DNA from: Parcubacteria group bacterium GW2011_GWC2_48_17
Lineage (GTDB): Bacteria; Patescibacteriota; Minisyncoccia; Phycocordibacterales; UBA10002
Assembly (NCBI GenBank): GCA_001003605.1
Contig: LCPL01000008.1
Coordinates: 1-35,922 of the forward strand
DNA length: 35,922 bases
Direction: 5' to 3'
This document shows positions 1-7,100 of this stretch, piece by piece (the first letter of the stretch is position 1; the number at the start of each line of letters is the position of its first letter). The position numbers were made by a program, and so were the translations under genes. The notes below the pieces were generated by a model. It made no database searches. It saw only the letters and a list, made by a program, of their open reading frames with translations, and was not told the DNA's origin.

Positions 1-39
1 TAAAGTGGCAACAGGAGCGAGAACCAAAAGGCTAACCAT

Positions 40-45
40 TATCAT
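40..45 (+). promoter_or_regulatory. Possible -10 box for pseI
   Basis: TATCAT would place a transcript start near base 52 and give a roughly 50-base leader containing the 72-90 hairpin. There is no convincing -35, so this is a weak call. Confidence 0.25.
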
Positions 46-71
46 TCATGCCTTCTAGGCTGGTGTTCATG

Positions 72-90
72 CCACCGCCTTTGGCGGTGG
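72..90. repeat. Perfect hairpin in the pseI leader
   Basis: CCACCGCC, a TTT loop and GGCGGTGG form an 8-bp perfect GC-rich stem 12 bases before the pseI ATG. It is in frame with pseI (it would encode PPPLAVVV if the upstream ATG at 69 or 48 were used). No T-tract follows, so it does not look like a plain terminator. It could be a small palindromic repeat or an RNA structure in the leader. Confidence 0.6.
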
Positions 91-101
91 TCGTTGACTG
101 T

Positions 102-1199
102 ATGCATATCGGCAACAAGAAAATCGGTCCAGGATATCCCTGCTTTATCGTTGCGGAACTTTCAGGCAACCACCGAGGGAGTTTTGAAGAGGCGGTACGC
201 TTGGTAAAGGCGGCCAAAGAAGCAGGCGCGGACGCGGTCAAACTTCAGACCTATACGGAAGATACCATGACACTCAATTCGGATAGGGAGTGGTTTATCG
301 TTGAGGGAAAGGATAATCCGGAAATCTGGAAGCACCGCACGCTCTACGACCTCTATACGAAAGGGAAGACCCCGTGGGAGTGGCAGCCCAAACTAAAAGC
401 ATTGGCGGATGAACTCGGTATCATTTTGTTTTCCTCTCCCTTCGATGAAACGGCGGTAGATTTTTTGGAGAAGATGCGGGTACCATGCTATAAAATTTCG
501 GCGTACGAAGCCACCGATTTTGTACTGCTCCGCAAAATCGCGCAAACAAGGAAGCCGGTCATCATCTCGTTCGGGTATTCTTCGGAAGAAGAAATACAGT
601 TCGCCCTCCATACTCTTAAGGGGTTCGGCGCAAAGGACATTGTCGCGCTCCACTGCGTCACCGGCTATTCGGATTCGCCTCGCCTCGCGGATATGCATCT
701 CTCAAATATTGAGGATTTGCGAAAACGATTCGGGGTGGTTGCCGGTTTTTCGGACAACAATGCCGGCATAGAGATTCCGCTAATGGCGGTTGCCTCCGGA
801 GCGAGTGTCATTGAAAAGCATTTTATTTTGAACAGGAGTAAAGGGGGCCAAGACGCAAAATTTTCTTTGGAGCCGCGGGAACTAAAAGAACTCATTTCCC
901 GAATCCGCGCGCTAGAGACCGGCACTGAAATCGTTTCCGTTCCGAAGGATGCTCTTGGCACTCCGCACTATGGACCGACAAACGAGCTTGAAGCGTACAA
1001 CAAACGCTGGCGTCGTTCGCTGTTTTCAGGCGCGGACATCAAAAAAGGGGAAGTGTTCACCGAAAGAAATGTGCGTGATGTGCGGCCAGCCTTTGGACTC
1101 GAAACCAAATACTATGACGAGGTAATCGGGAAGCGAGCGACCTGCGATATTTCTTTCGCCACCCCGCTTTCGTGGGAAATGATAGAATTAACAGAATAA
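102..1199 (+). CDS. pseI: Pseudaminic acid synthase (PseI/NeuB family)
   Basis: The product condenses phosphoenolpyruvate with a hexosamine-derived sugar to make a nonulosonic acid for surface glycans in the cytoplasm. The 365-residue protein has the NeuB TIM barrel (GNHRGSFEEAVRLVKAAKEAGADAVKLQTYT near the N terminus is seen in part; later KISAYE, GFSDN and IEKHF), and a C-terminal SAF/antifreeze-like domain (RRSLFSGADIKKGEVFTE). The segment LYDLYTKGKTPWEW and the spacing to FSSPFDETAVDFL resemble PseI more than sialic acid synthase. The track starts at 48, but the family start is MHIGNKKIGPG at 102; the bases between encode a proline/valine stretch from a perfect hairpin. No Shine-Dalgarno is visible. 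The exact nonulosonate product cannot be told from sequence alone. Confidence 0.85.
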   Translation: MHIGNKKIGPGYPCFIVAELSGNHRGSFEEAVRLVKAAKEAGADAVKLQTYTEDTMTLNSDREWFIVEGKDNPEIWKHRTLYDLYTKGKTPWEWQPKLKALADELGIILFSSPFDETAVDFLEKMRVPCYKISAYEATDFVLLRKIAQTRKPVIISFGYSSEEEIQFALHTLKGFGAKDIVALHCVTGYSDSPRLADMHLSNIEDLRKRFGVVAGFSDNNAGIEIPLMAVASGASVIEKHFILNRSKGGQDAKFSLEPRELKELISRIRALETGTEIVSVPKDALGTPHYGPTNELEAYNKRWRRSLFSGADIKKGEVFTERNVRDVRPAFGLETKYYDEVIGKRATCDISFATPLSWEMIELTE

Positions 1200-1205
1200 C
1201 CGAAG

Positions 1206-1298
1206 ACTGATGACTAAATGACTGAATGACGAAAGAATAAAAGACGAGAGTTTCTCTTGTGATTCAGTTATTCAGTGATATGTTATGAGTCATTCAGT
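1206..1298. repeat. Word-like inverted repeat (ACTGAATGAC family)
   Basis: The gap between pseI and the next gene holds arms ACTGAATGAC (1221-1230) and GTCATTCAGT (1289-1298), a perfect 10-bp inverted pair. Each arm also contains further variants of the same word (ACTGATGAC, ATTCAGTTATTCAGT). The right arm runs up to the following gene start. Confidence 0.75.
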
Positions 1299-1309
1299 TG
1301 TCCCACGGT

Positions 1310-2881
1310 ATGCTTACTAAACTTTCCTGGTTGCTTATCACCATTGCCGTCGTATACGCGGCAGTTATTCAAGTTATCTTTCCGAGGTATATAGTTGATG
1401 ACGCGTACATCAGTTTTCGTTATGCCGAGAATCTGGCACTGCGCGGAGAGTTAAACTGGAATGTCGGGGAAGACCCGGTTGAAGGATACACGGGGGTCGC
1501 GTACCATGTGCTCCTCGCGGGTTTTATCAAAGCTGGGATTTCTCCGATTTCGGCGAGCCGCTTTATCGGTATCTTTTCTTTTTGGCTAGGGTTTCTAATG
1601 TTGTATTTAATCGCGCGGCGCCTCGAACTTGCGCCACTCTTCACGGGCAGTCTCGTGCTTTTGTACGCCACGACGCCGGTTCTTTTCACGCACGTTTTTA
1701 GCGGAATGGAGACAATGCTGTTTGTCGCGTTTGTGCTCGCTTCGCTCCTTGTCGCCTTGAGTAAAAGAGACGGCGTACTCTCCCTCCTGCTTCTTCTCAC
1801 CAGTTTGGTACGACCTGAGGGCGTAGCGCTTTCCGCCTTCCTATTCATCGCGGTAGGAATAGCGAGATATCGCGAAAACAGAGAAGCCTTCAATCGCTTT
1901 TTCAAGAACTTTCTCCTTATATACTTCCTGCCCGCGGCGGCTTATTTCGCCTGGAGGTTTTTCTATTACGGACAGCTTCTCCCCAATACCTTTTACGCGA
2001 AATCGGGGCTCGGATTTCACGCCCCTACTCTTGTAGACATCGCGCGTTTTATTCGCCGATATTTCGCCGTGCCTCTTCTTGGCCTGCTCCTTCTCTTTGG
2101 AGTAGAAACCGACACGCTCTTTAAGACGCTTCGAGAGTGGATTCGGGAGCGGACGGCTGTTTTTTATGTCGCGGCCGGAGCGCTTTTCTGCACCGCGCTT
2201 GCTTTCGTTCTCGCCAATTCCCATTTAATCGCCAATTTCGGACATCGTTTGTATACCCCATTTCTCCCGTTCGTCTGGCTCCTCCTCGCGTTTGGGTGGA
2301 AACTTGGATTTTCCTCTCTTCAAGAAACCAAAGAAGCAAAGCCGGTTCGTTATACATTCGCCGTTTCCGTTTTTCTTATTCTTGTTCTTTACCAATCTCT
2401 TTTTCAGATGGTGAAGATTCGGGAGGAAATGGAGTTCGCGCGAAAGCAGGTCATTTTGCATGAGGATGAGCATAACGCGATAGGGCGTGAACTCGGCCAA
2501 TTGCTCCCGCCGGAGGAAACGATAATCGTGTACATGGACGCCGGAGCCATTCCGTATTTTTCCAAACTGCGTACGATTGATTTTGGCGATTTGAATGACG
2601 AGCTTTTGGCAAGTCATACGCTCTCTCCCGAGGAGAGGATTGATTACTTCTTCTCTCATAAAGCCGCCGCGGCTGTGATGACTAGCATTGACAAAGAGCG
2701 GATGCAGAATGAAGAGGAAGAAACGCGCATCATAACAGACCCGCGCTTTAAGGACTATGTCCTCTATAAACGTTTCGTGCCGAGCGATGAGAGCATCATC
2801 TATTATGAATTCGTGTATCTGCGGAAAGATGTTTACGCGAAGCTCCTCCGAGAAGGGAAAATACTCGAAAGACTAAATTAG
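1310..2881 (+). CDS. Polytopic membrane glycosyltransferase-like protein (GT-C type)
   Basis: This 523-residue protein has about nine to eleven hydrophobic segments and a soluble C-terminal part of about 130 residues. After the first membrane segment comes DDAYISFRYAENLA followed by VEGYTGVAYH, the signature region of bacterial arabinofuranosyl/mannosyl-transferase-like GT-C enzymes, where the acidic pair in the first periplasmic loop is catalytic. It probably moves a sugar from a lipid carrier to a surface polymer outside the membrane. The track begins at a TTG (1298); the ATG at 1310 is preferred. The stop overlaps the convergent neighbour's stop by 4 bases. Donor and acceptor are unknown; the neighbours suggest cell-surface glycan assembly. 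Confidence 0.65.
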   Translation: MLTKLSWLLITIAVVYAAVIQVIFPRYIVDDAYISFRYAENLALRGELNWNVGEDPVEGYTGVAYHVLLAGFIKAGISPISASRFIGIFSFWLGFLMLYLIARRLELAPLFTGSLVLLYATTPVLFTHVFSGMETMLFVAFVLASLLVALSKRDGVLSLLLLLTSLVRPEGVALSAFLFIAVGIARYRENREAFNRFFKNFLLIYFLPAAAYFAWRFFYYGQLLPNTFYAKSGLGFHAPTLVDIARFIRRYFAVPLLGLLLLFGVETDTLFKTLREWIRERTAVFYVAAGALFCTALAFVLANSHLIANFGHRLYTPFLPFVWLLLAFGWKLGFSSLQETKEAKPVRYTFAVSVFLILVLYQSLFQMVKIREEMEFARKQVILHEDEHNAIGRELGQLLPPEETIIVYMDAGAIPYFSKLRTIDFGDLNDELLASHTLSPEERIDYFFSHKAAAAVMTSIDKERMQNEEEETRIITDPRFKDYVLYKRFVPSDESIIYYEFVYLRKDVYAKLLREGKILERLN

Positions 2882-4023
2882 AGCGGCCTTCGCACCGCGA
2901 TTTTACAGGCATTCTCCCAACACGCAATCGTCTTGCCGGTATATGTGAAGAAGTCTTTTAATTCCTTCGGGCACCACGGCGGTAGGTCTTTCGCGCTTTC
3001 GGTAAGAAAACACGCGAGTTCTTCGACTCGCCCCAAAATATCGTTTTTTTTCGGCTTGAACTTTTTGCGAAGCAAAGTAACAAGCCAGTCGGTAAGGAGA
3101 AGTCCCCAAAACTCGTGGCGAAGGTCGTCAATATAGCTATGAGGATTTCGGCGGTGTTCAACAATCGGTTTGCCAAAAGCAACATGATACTTTGTTCCCC
3201 GTATGAGCGCCTGCAGAAAATAGCCGCCCCAGATGTCTCCATAGCGTTCCAGTTTCCCTCCTGGAACCTGAAAGCCCATCGGCACGCAGAGGTACGCAGG
3301 AATAAGCTCGCGCACCACGCTCGTATTTTGCGTATTTATCGGCGTCCACGTTGTCTGGTCAAGCACCACGCTGTCTTTTCCTTTGAACTTGACCGCTTCC
3401 ACTTTTCCACTTAGCCATGTCGTCGCGTCTATATCCGGCTCTTTGAGCCAGAGTCCTGCGGTAACGCCGATTCGCGCCCCTTTGCGGGCAGGAATCTTTG
3501 AAGGAGCATTTTTCTTGCCACGCAAATTGAATGGATATCCTCGCGGAAAGATATCGCGCGGCGGCAGAAACGAAAGATATTCGCAGATGTTATGAAAACC
3601 GGACGGTTCTTTAATGAGGCGCTTGTTCCACGCGCTTCCGGTACGCGCGTGTCCTCCTATAAAATCATCGTCGGTCGGGAAGTTATCGTCGTCTATCGAA
3701 ATAAGCACTTCGCACCCGTCTTCAAGCGCGGCAAGGAAGCCCAAGTTGCGCCGTGTTTCATTGTCGTATGGAATTCTTGAATAGAACTCGGCATACTTCT
3801 TTCCCCATTCTTCTTGAAAGGGAATATCCATGTACACCGTTTCAAGGCCATGCTCACACATCTTTTCTGCAAGAGAGCGCGCCGATTCAGGAGTCCTTCG
3901 GTCGCCGACAACCCAAACCTTGGTATTCGAAAGATGCCCGTGTCGCTTTATATTCGCGTGGAGCGCTTCCAGGACTTTGGGGTGAAATATGGTTGTGAAG
4001 ACGATATGGTAGGGCTTGCTCAT
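2878..4023 (-). CDS. Reversibly glycosylated polypeptide / UDP-sugar mutase-like protein
   Basis: The 381-residue soluble protein has an N-terminal nucleotide-sugar-binding fold (HIVFTTIFHPKVLEAL, then VWVVGDRRTPES) and the acidic motif ISIDDDN around residue 115, a DXD-type metal/sugar-nucleotide site. Downstream RYGDIWGGYFLQALI resembles the conserved region of the RGP family (GT75, UDP-arabinopyranose mutase-like). It therefore probably acts on a nucleotide sugar in the cytoplasm. It is last in the minus-strand glycan cluster, separated from the Rmd-like gene by a repeat-filled gap of about 215 bases, and is convergent with the GT-C-like gene. The family assignment is from motif memory and is moderate; a generic GT-A enzyme is the alternative. 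Confidence 0.5.
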   Translation of the reverse strand: MSKPYHIVFTTIFHPKVLEALHANIKRHGHLSNTKVWVVGDRRTPESARSLAEKMCEHGLETVYMDIPFQEEWGKKYAEFYSRIPYDNETRRNLGFLAALEDGCEVLISIDDDNFPTDDDFIGGHARTGSAWNKRLIKEPSGFHNICEYLSFLPPRDIFPRGYPFNLRGKKNAPSKIPARKGARIGVTAGLWLKEPDIDATTWLSGKVEAVKFKGKDSVVLDQTTWTPINTQNTSVVRELIPAYLCVPMGFQVPGGKLERYGDIWGGYFLQALIRGTKYHVAFGKPIVEHRRNPHSYIDDLRHEFWGLLLTDWLVTLLRKKFKPKKNDILGRVEELACFLTESAKDLPPWCPKELKDFFTYTGKTIACWENACKIAVRRPL

Positions 4024-4070
4024 ACGGAGGGTTCTAGTGCCGCATTAACTTAATTTTGAACCATTGTTAA

Positions 4071-4195
4071 AGAATAATTTTCAATTTTGCAATTTTCACT
4101 GAATTTCCAATGATACAATTTTAAAGCAACATGCCTTATATTCATTGGAACATTGATTCATTGAGGTTTGATTGTAAATTGAAAATTGCTATTCT
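4071..4195. repeat. Word-like inverted repeat (CAATTTT family)
   Basis: The outer arms are AGAATAATTTTCAATTT (4071-4087) and AAATTGAAAATTGCTATTCT (4176-4195), which are inverted copies apart from a 3-base indel. Inside lie further words such as AATTTCCAATGA and its inverse TCATTGGAA. It fills most of the gap between the Rmd-like and RGP-like genes. Confidence 0.75.
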
Positions 4196-4238
4196 CTCCA
4201 ACTCGTCAAAACTAAGTAACGCGGTACGAGAAATATCT

Positions 4239-5180
4239 TTAAATACGGTTAAGCCAGTCGGCATATACTTCCCGTAATGTCTCCTCGAGTGAATACTCCT
4301 GTTTCCAGCCAAGTTTTTTTATAATGGTATTATCGCCGAGAAGAAGCATTTCGTCCGATGGGCGAAGCAGTTCTTTGTCCTCCATGATTTTGGCGCGGAC
4401 GCCGGAAATCTTCATGAGCATATTGAGCACCTGCTTTCCCGAATAAGCGCTGCCGGTGCAAACGTTTACCGGCTCTCCTGCTTTTCCTTTCTCAAGGAGG
4501 AGGTGCATCGCGCAAACCCCGTCTCGCACGTCTATAAAGTCGCGCGCTGTATCTAGTCTTCCCACGCGGATAACCGGCTTCTGTCTGTCCTTCTTTATGA
4601 GCGCGAGCTCACGGGCGAAGTTTTGTATCATGGTCACGGGCGGGTGTCCCGTGCCGACATGGATGAAAAGGCGAGGCAGGAAGATGGGAAGTTTGTAATT
4701 AATAAAATACTGGTAGCCGAGCGCTTCTACTCCGACCTTGCTGACGCCATAGGGCGTAAGCGGACGAAGCAGACGGAGCTCTTTAATCGGCTGTTCATCC
4801 TTCGGCACAATTCCATACTCGGCGCTGCTACACGCGAGGAGGAGCTTTGCCCTCGGCGCGCGCGCGCGGTAGGCCCGAAGCACATTGAGCGTTCCTAGAT
4901 AATTGGTTTCGTGCGTGAGCGTTTCCATCTTCCAGGATATTCCGTTGAACGCTTGCGCCGCGAAGTGGGCGATTATGTCGGGCTTCACCTTCGTTATCGT
5001 TTCCGCGATGGCGTCAGGGTCAAGAATATCGCAAAAGATAAGATTCTCGTCGCGGATTGCGGCGCGTCTTGCCGCCGCGCTCTCGCGCGCGAGACCGAAA
5101 ACTTCAAATCCGCGCGCACGAGACTCCGCCGCAAACGCGGTTCCAATCATCCCCGTGCTTCCAATCACCAGAATCTTCAT
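4239..5180 (-). CDS. SDR-family GDP-6-deoxy-D-mannose reductase-like (Rmd/GMD family)
   Basis: The 313-residue extended short-chain dehydrogenase has a Rossmann motif at the N terminus (GSTGMIG), ACSSAEYG for the catalytic serine region, YGVSK for the YxxxK pair, and a C-terminal LRPSDEMLLLGDNTIIKKLGW that is typical of the GMD/Rmd branch. It is shorter than usual GDP-mannose 4,6-dehydratases (about 340-370 residues), so the reductase is favoured. It would make GDP-D-rhamnose or a related deoxyhexose. Its ATG overlaps the upstream GT2 stop (ATGA), implying translational coupling within the fcl-GT2-rmd unit. The exact substrate is uncertain. Confidence 0.7.
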   Translation of the reverse strand: MKILVIGSTGMIGTAFAAESRARGFEVFGLARESAAARRAAIRDENLIFCDILDPDAIAETITKVKPDIIAHFAAQAFNGISWKMETLTHETNYLGTLNVLRAYRARAPRAKLLLACSSAEYGIVPKDEQPIKELRLLRPLTPYGVSKVGVEALGYQYFINYKLPIFLPRLFIHVGTGHPPVTMIQNFARELALIKKDRQKPVIRVGRLDTARDFIDVRDGVCAMHLLLEKGKAGEPVNVCTGSAYSGKQVLNMLMKISGVRAKIMEDKELLRPSDEMLLLGDNTIIKKLGWKQEYSLEETLREVYADWLNRI

Positions 5181-5905
5181 ATATGTGGTGGTGGTTTGAT
5201 TAATGTTTCGATTGCCAAGCGTATATAGCGAAAGTTTCTCATAAAGGTGTTTTTGCTCACTCCTTCTTTCCGGCTAATCCAGACCGACGGGACTTCCTCA
5301 AATGTAAATCCCGCCCGCAGGGGCTTTACTGTTGTTTCAATAAATATCTCGTGCAAAGTTCCTTCCCACTGTATTTTCTCCGCCACTTTCTTTTTCAAAA
5401 TCTTAAAGCCGTAAGTAAGGTCTGTGAGTTTTGTCCAATATAGGATACGGAAAACCTTCTGAAATATCCAGTTGAGTACCAGTTTTGTCTTGTCGTAGCC
5501 GATAAAACCTCCTCCACCGCGCCACCTGCTCGCGACGACGCAATCGGCGCCAGTTTCCTCTATCTTCCTAACCATTCGGTCAACCGCTTCCGGCTCTGTT
5601 TCAAGGTCGCCAGACATGAGGGCTATATGCGTTCCACGAGCAAGCGCCATTCCCTCGCGATATGCCCAGCCGACGCCCTTTGGATGTTCCTGTATGTGCA
5701 CACGGCAAAGAGGATATTCTTTCTCAAGGTCTTCGCAGACAGAAAATGATTCTGGAGATGAATGTGGAGAGATGACAAAAAGAATCTCATAAATATATCC
5801 TCGGTTATGACGAAGCAGTCTTTCCACGGTTTCTTTCACGGAGAATGTTTCGGAATACACCGTCACAATAACGCTTAATCGTATATCGGCGAGAGGAATG
5901 TTCAT
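5177..5905 (-). CDS. Glycosyltransferase family 2 (DPM1-like)
   Basis: The 242-residue protein opens with LSVIVTVYSE, the GT-A nucleotide-binding start, and has HPKGVGWAYREGMALARG followed by MSGDLETEPE, where DLE stands for the usual DxD. GGGFIGYDKTK and LTDLTYGFKILKKKV match the dolichyl-phosphate-mannose-synthase-like branch. It lacks C-terminal membrane segments. The track start at 6070 lies inside fcl; the ATG at 5905, ten bases after the fcl stop, is used here. It probably transfers an activated sugar to a lipid carrier or glycan at the inner membrane face. Confidence 0.8.
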   Translation of the reverse strand: MNIPLADIRLSVIVTVYSETFSVKETVERLLRHNRGYIYEILFVISPHSSPESFSVCEDLEKEYPLCRVHIQEHPKGVGWAYREGMALARGTHIALMSGDLETEPEAVDRMVRKIEETGADCVVASRWRGGGGFIGYDKTKLVLNWIFQKVFRILYWTKLTDLTYGFKILKKKVAEKIQWEGTLHEIFIETTVKPLRAGFTFEEVPSVWISRKEGVSKNTFMRNFRYIRLAIETLIKPPPHI

Positions 5906-5915
5906 AGAGAAATGC

Positions 5916-6845
5916 TCATAAATGGGTTTTAATATACCATTCGTACGTTCGCTTGATTCCTTCAGTAAGCGAAATACTATGTCGCCACCCGAGCGAATGG
6001 AGTTTCGTAACGTCAAGGAGCTTTCGAGGCATACCGTCTGGTTTTGACGCGTCCCAGGCGACTCCGCCATTGAAGCCGGTGATTTTCTTTATCAAATCGG
6101 CAAGCGCTCTGATTGAAATATCTTCGCCGGTTCCGACGTTGATAATTTCGCTGTCGTCGTATTTCCGCATAAGAAAGACGCAAGCATCCGCGAGGTCGTC
6201 AACATGCAGAAATTCCCGAAGCGGCGCGCCGGTGCCCCAAAGCGCAACTTCTTTTTTCCGTCCGCGCTTCGCTTCATGAAATTTTCTGATAAGCGCCGGA
6301 AGTACGTGCGAATTTTTAAGGTCGAAATTATCATTCTGTCCGTATAGGTTGGTTGGCATAGCGGAAATAAAATTCGCGCCGTATTCTTTCGCGTACGCCT
6401 GACAGGTCACGATGCCGGCGATTTTTGCCGTCGCGTACGCCCGATTCGTCGGCTCAAGCTCGCCGGAAAGCAGATACTCTTCTTTCATTGGCTGTACCGC
6501 CATGCGCGGATAAATACATGAACTCCCCAGAAACAAAAGTTTTTTAACTCCGTTTCGATACGCCGCCTCAATCACGTTCGTCTGCACGGTGAGATTTTCA
6601 TAAATAAACTCCGCGGGGTACGTCTGATTGGCAAGGATGCCGCCGACCTTGGCGGCCGCGAGGAACACATACTCCGGTTTTTCTTTTTTGAAAAACGCGT
6701 GTACCTTTTGCTGCTCGAGTAGGTCAAGCTCCTTCCGGCTCCTTTCCAGGATGCGAGAAAAACCTTGCGCGCGAAGAGCGCGGGCGATGGCGGAACCCAC
6801 AAGCCCCTTGTGGCCGGCGACATAGATTTTTGCGTCTGTATTCAT
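5916..6845 (-). CDS. fcl: GDP-L-fucose synthase
   Basis: The 309-residue NADPH-dependent epimerase/reductase converts GDP-4-keto-6-deoxymannose to GDP-L-fucose. Family landmarks are all visible: [10 protein letters not shown] at the N terminus, [23 protein letters not shown] (YxxxK), [25 protein letters not shown] and [10 protein letters not shown]. Length matches the family. It is the first gene of the minus-strand unit and has a -10 box (TATGTT) ending 6 bases before its ATG with no Shine-Dalgarno. No clear GDP-mannose 4,6-dehydratase gene lies in the window, so its substrate must come from elsewhere or from the adjacent SDR. Confidence 0.93.
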   Translation of the reverse strand: MNTDAKIYVAGHKGLVGSAIARALRAQGFSRILERSRKELDLLEQQKVHAFFKKEKPEYVFLAAAKVGGILANQTYPAEFIYENLTVQTNVIEAAYRNGVKKLLFLGSSCIYPRMAVQPMKEEYLLSGELEPTNRAYATAKIAGIVTCQAYAKEYGANFISAMPTNLYGQNDNFDLKNSHVLPALIRKFHEAKRGRKKEVALWGTGAPLREFLHVDDLADACVFLMRKYDDSEIINVGTGEDISIRALADLIKKITGFNGGVAWDASKPDGMPRKLLDVTKLHSLGWRHSISLTEGIKRTYEWYIKTHL

Positions 6846-6851
6846 TAGATA

Positions 6852-6857
6852 AACATA
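6852..6857 (-). promoter_or_regulatory. -10 box of fcl (leaderless)
   Basis: On the minus strand TATGTT ends 6 bases before the fcl ATG, so transcription would start at or next to the start codon. No clear -35 is seen. Confidence 0.5.
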
Positions 6858-7088
6858 CCAATATACTAATTATGCGAATGATACGAATTGCTACAAATGC
6901 ATTCGCTACTCACACGTCAAACATTCGCTTGGTGTGGGGGCTTGCCGAGGCTTAATTTGACTCGCCAACGGAAAAATACTCTGCGTCACGGCGTTGGATT
7001 TACTTTCACAATATATACCAGATATTTGGAAAATACCATCTTGTAAAAACACATTACGCGCGAAAGAACATTTTTTGTGACAATAAGT
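6858..7088. other. Divergent intergenic region fcl / CotH-like
   Basis: This region of about 230 bases between divergent genes contains no convincing gene. Its left part repeats words of the type GCGAATGATACGAATT and ATTCGC, like one arm of the word repeats elsewhere. It also holds the promoters of both flanking genes. Confidence 0.5.
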
Positions 7089-7094
7089 TATACT
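7089..7094 (+). promoter_or_regulatory. -10 box of the CotH-like gene (leaderless)
   Basis: TATACT ends 6 bases before the ATG at 7101. That spacing favours this start over the in-frame ATG at 7095 and over the track start at 7077. No Shine-Dalgarno and no good -35 are present. Confidence 0.6.
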
Positions 7095-7100
7095 ATGCGC

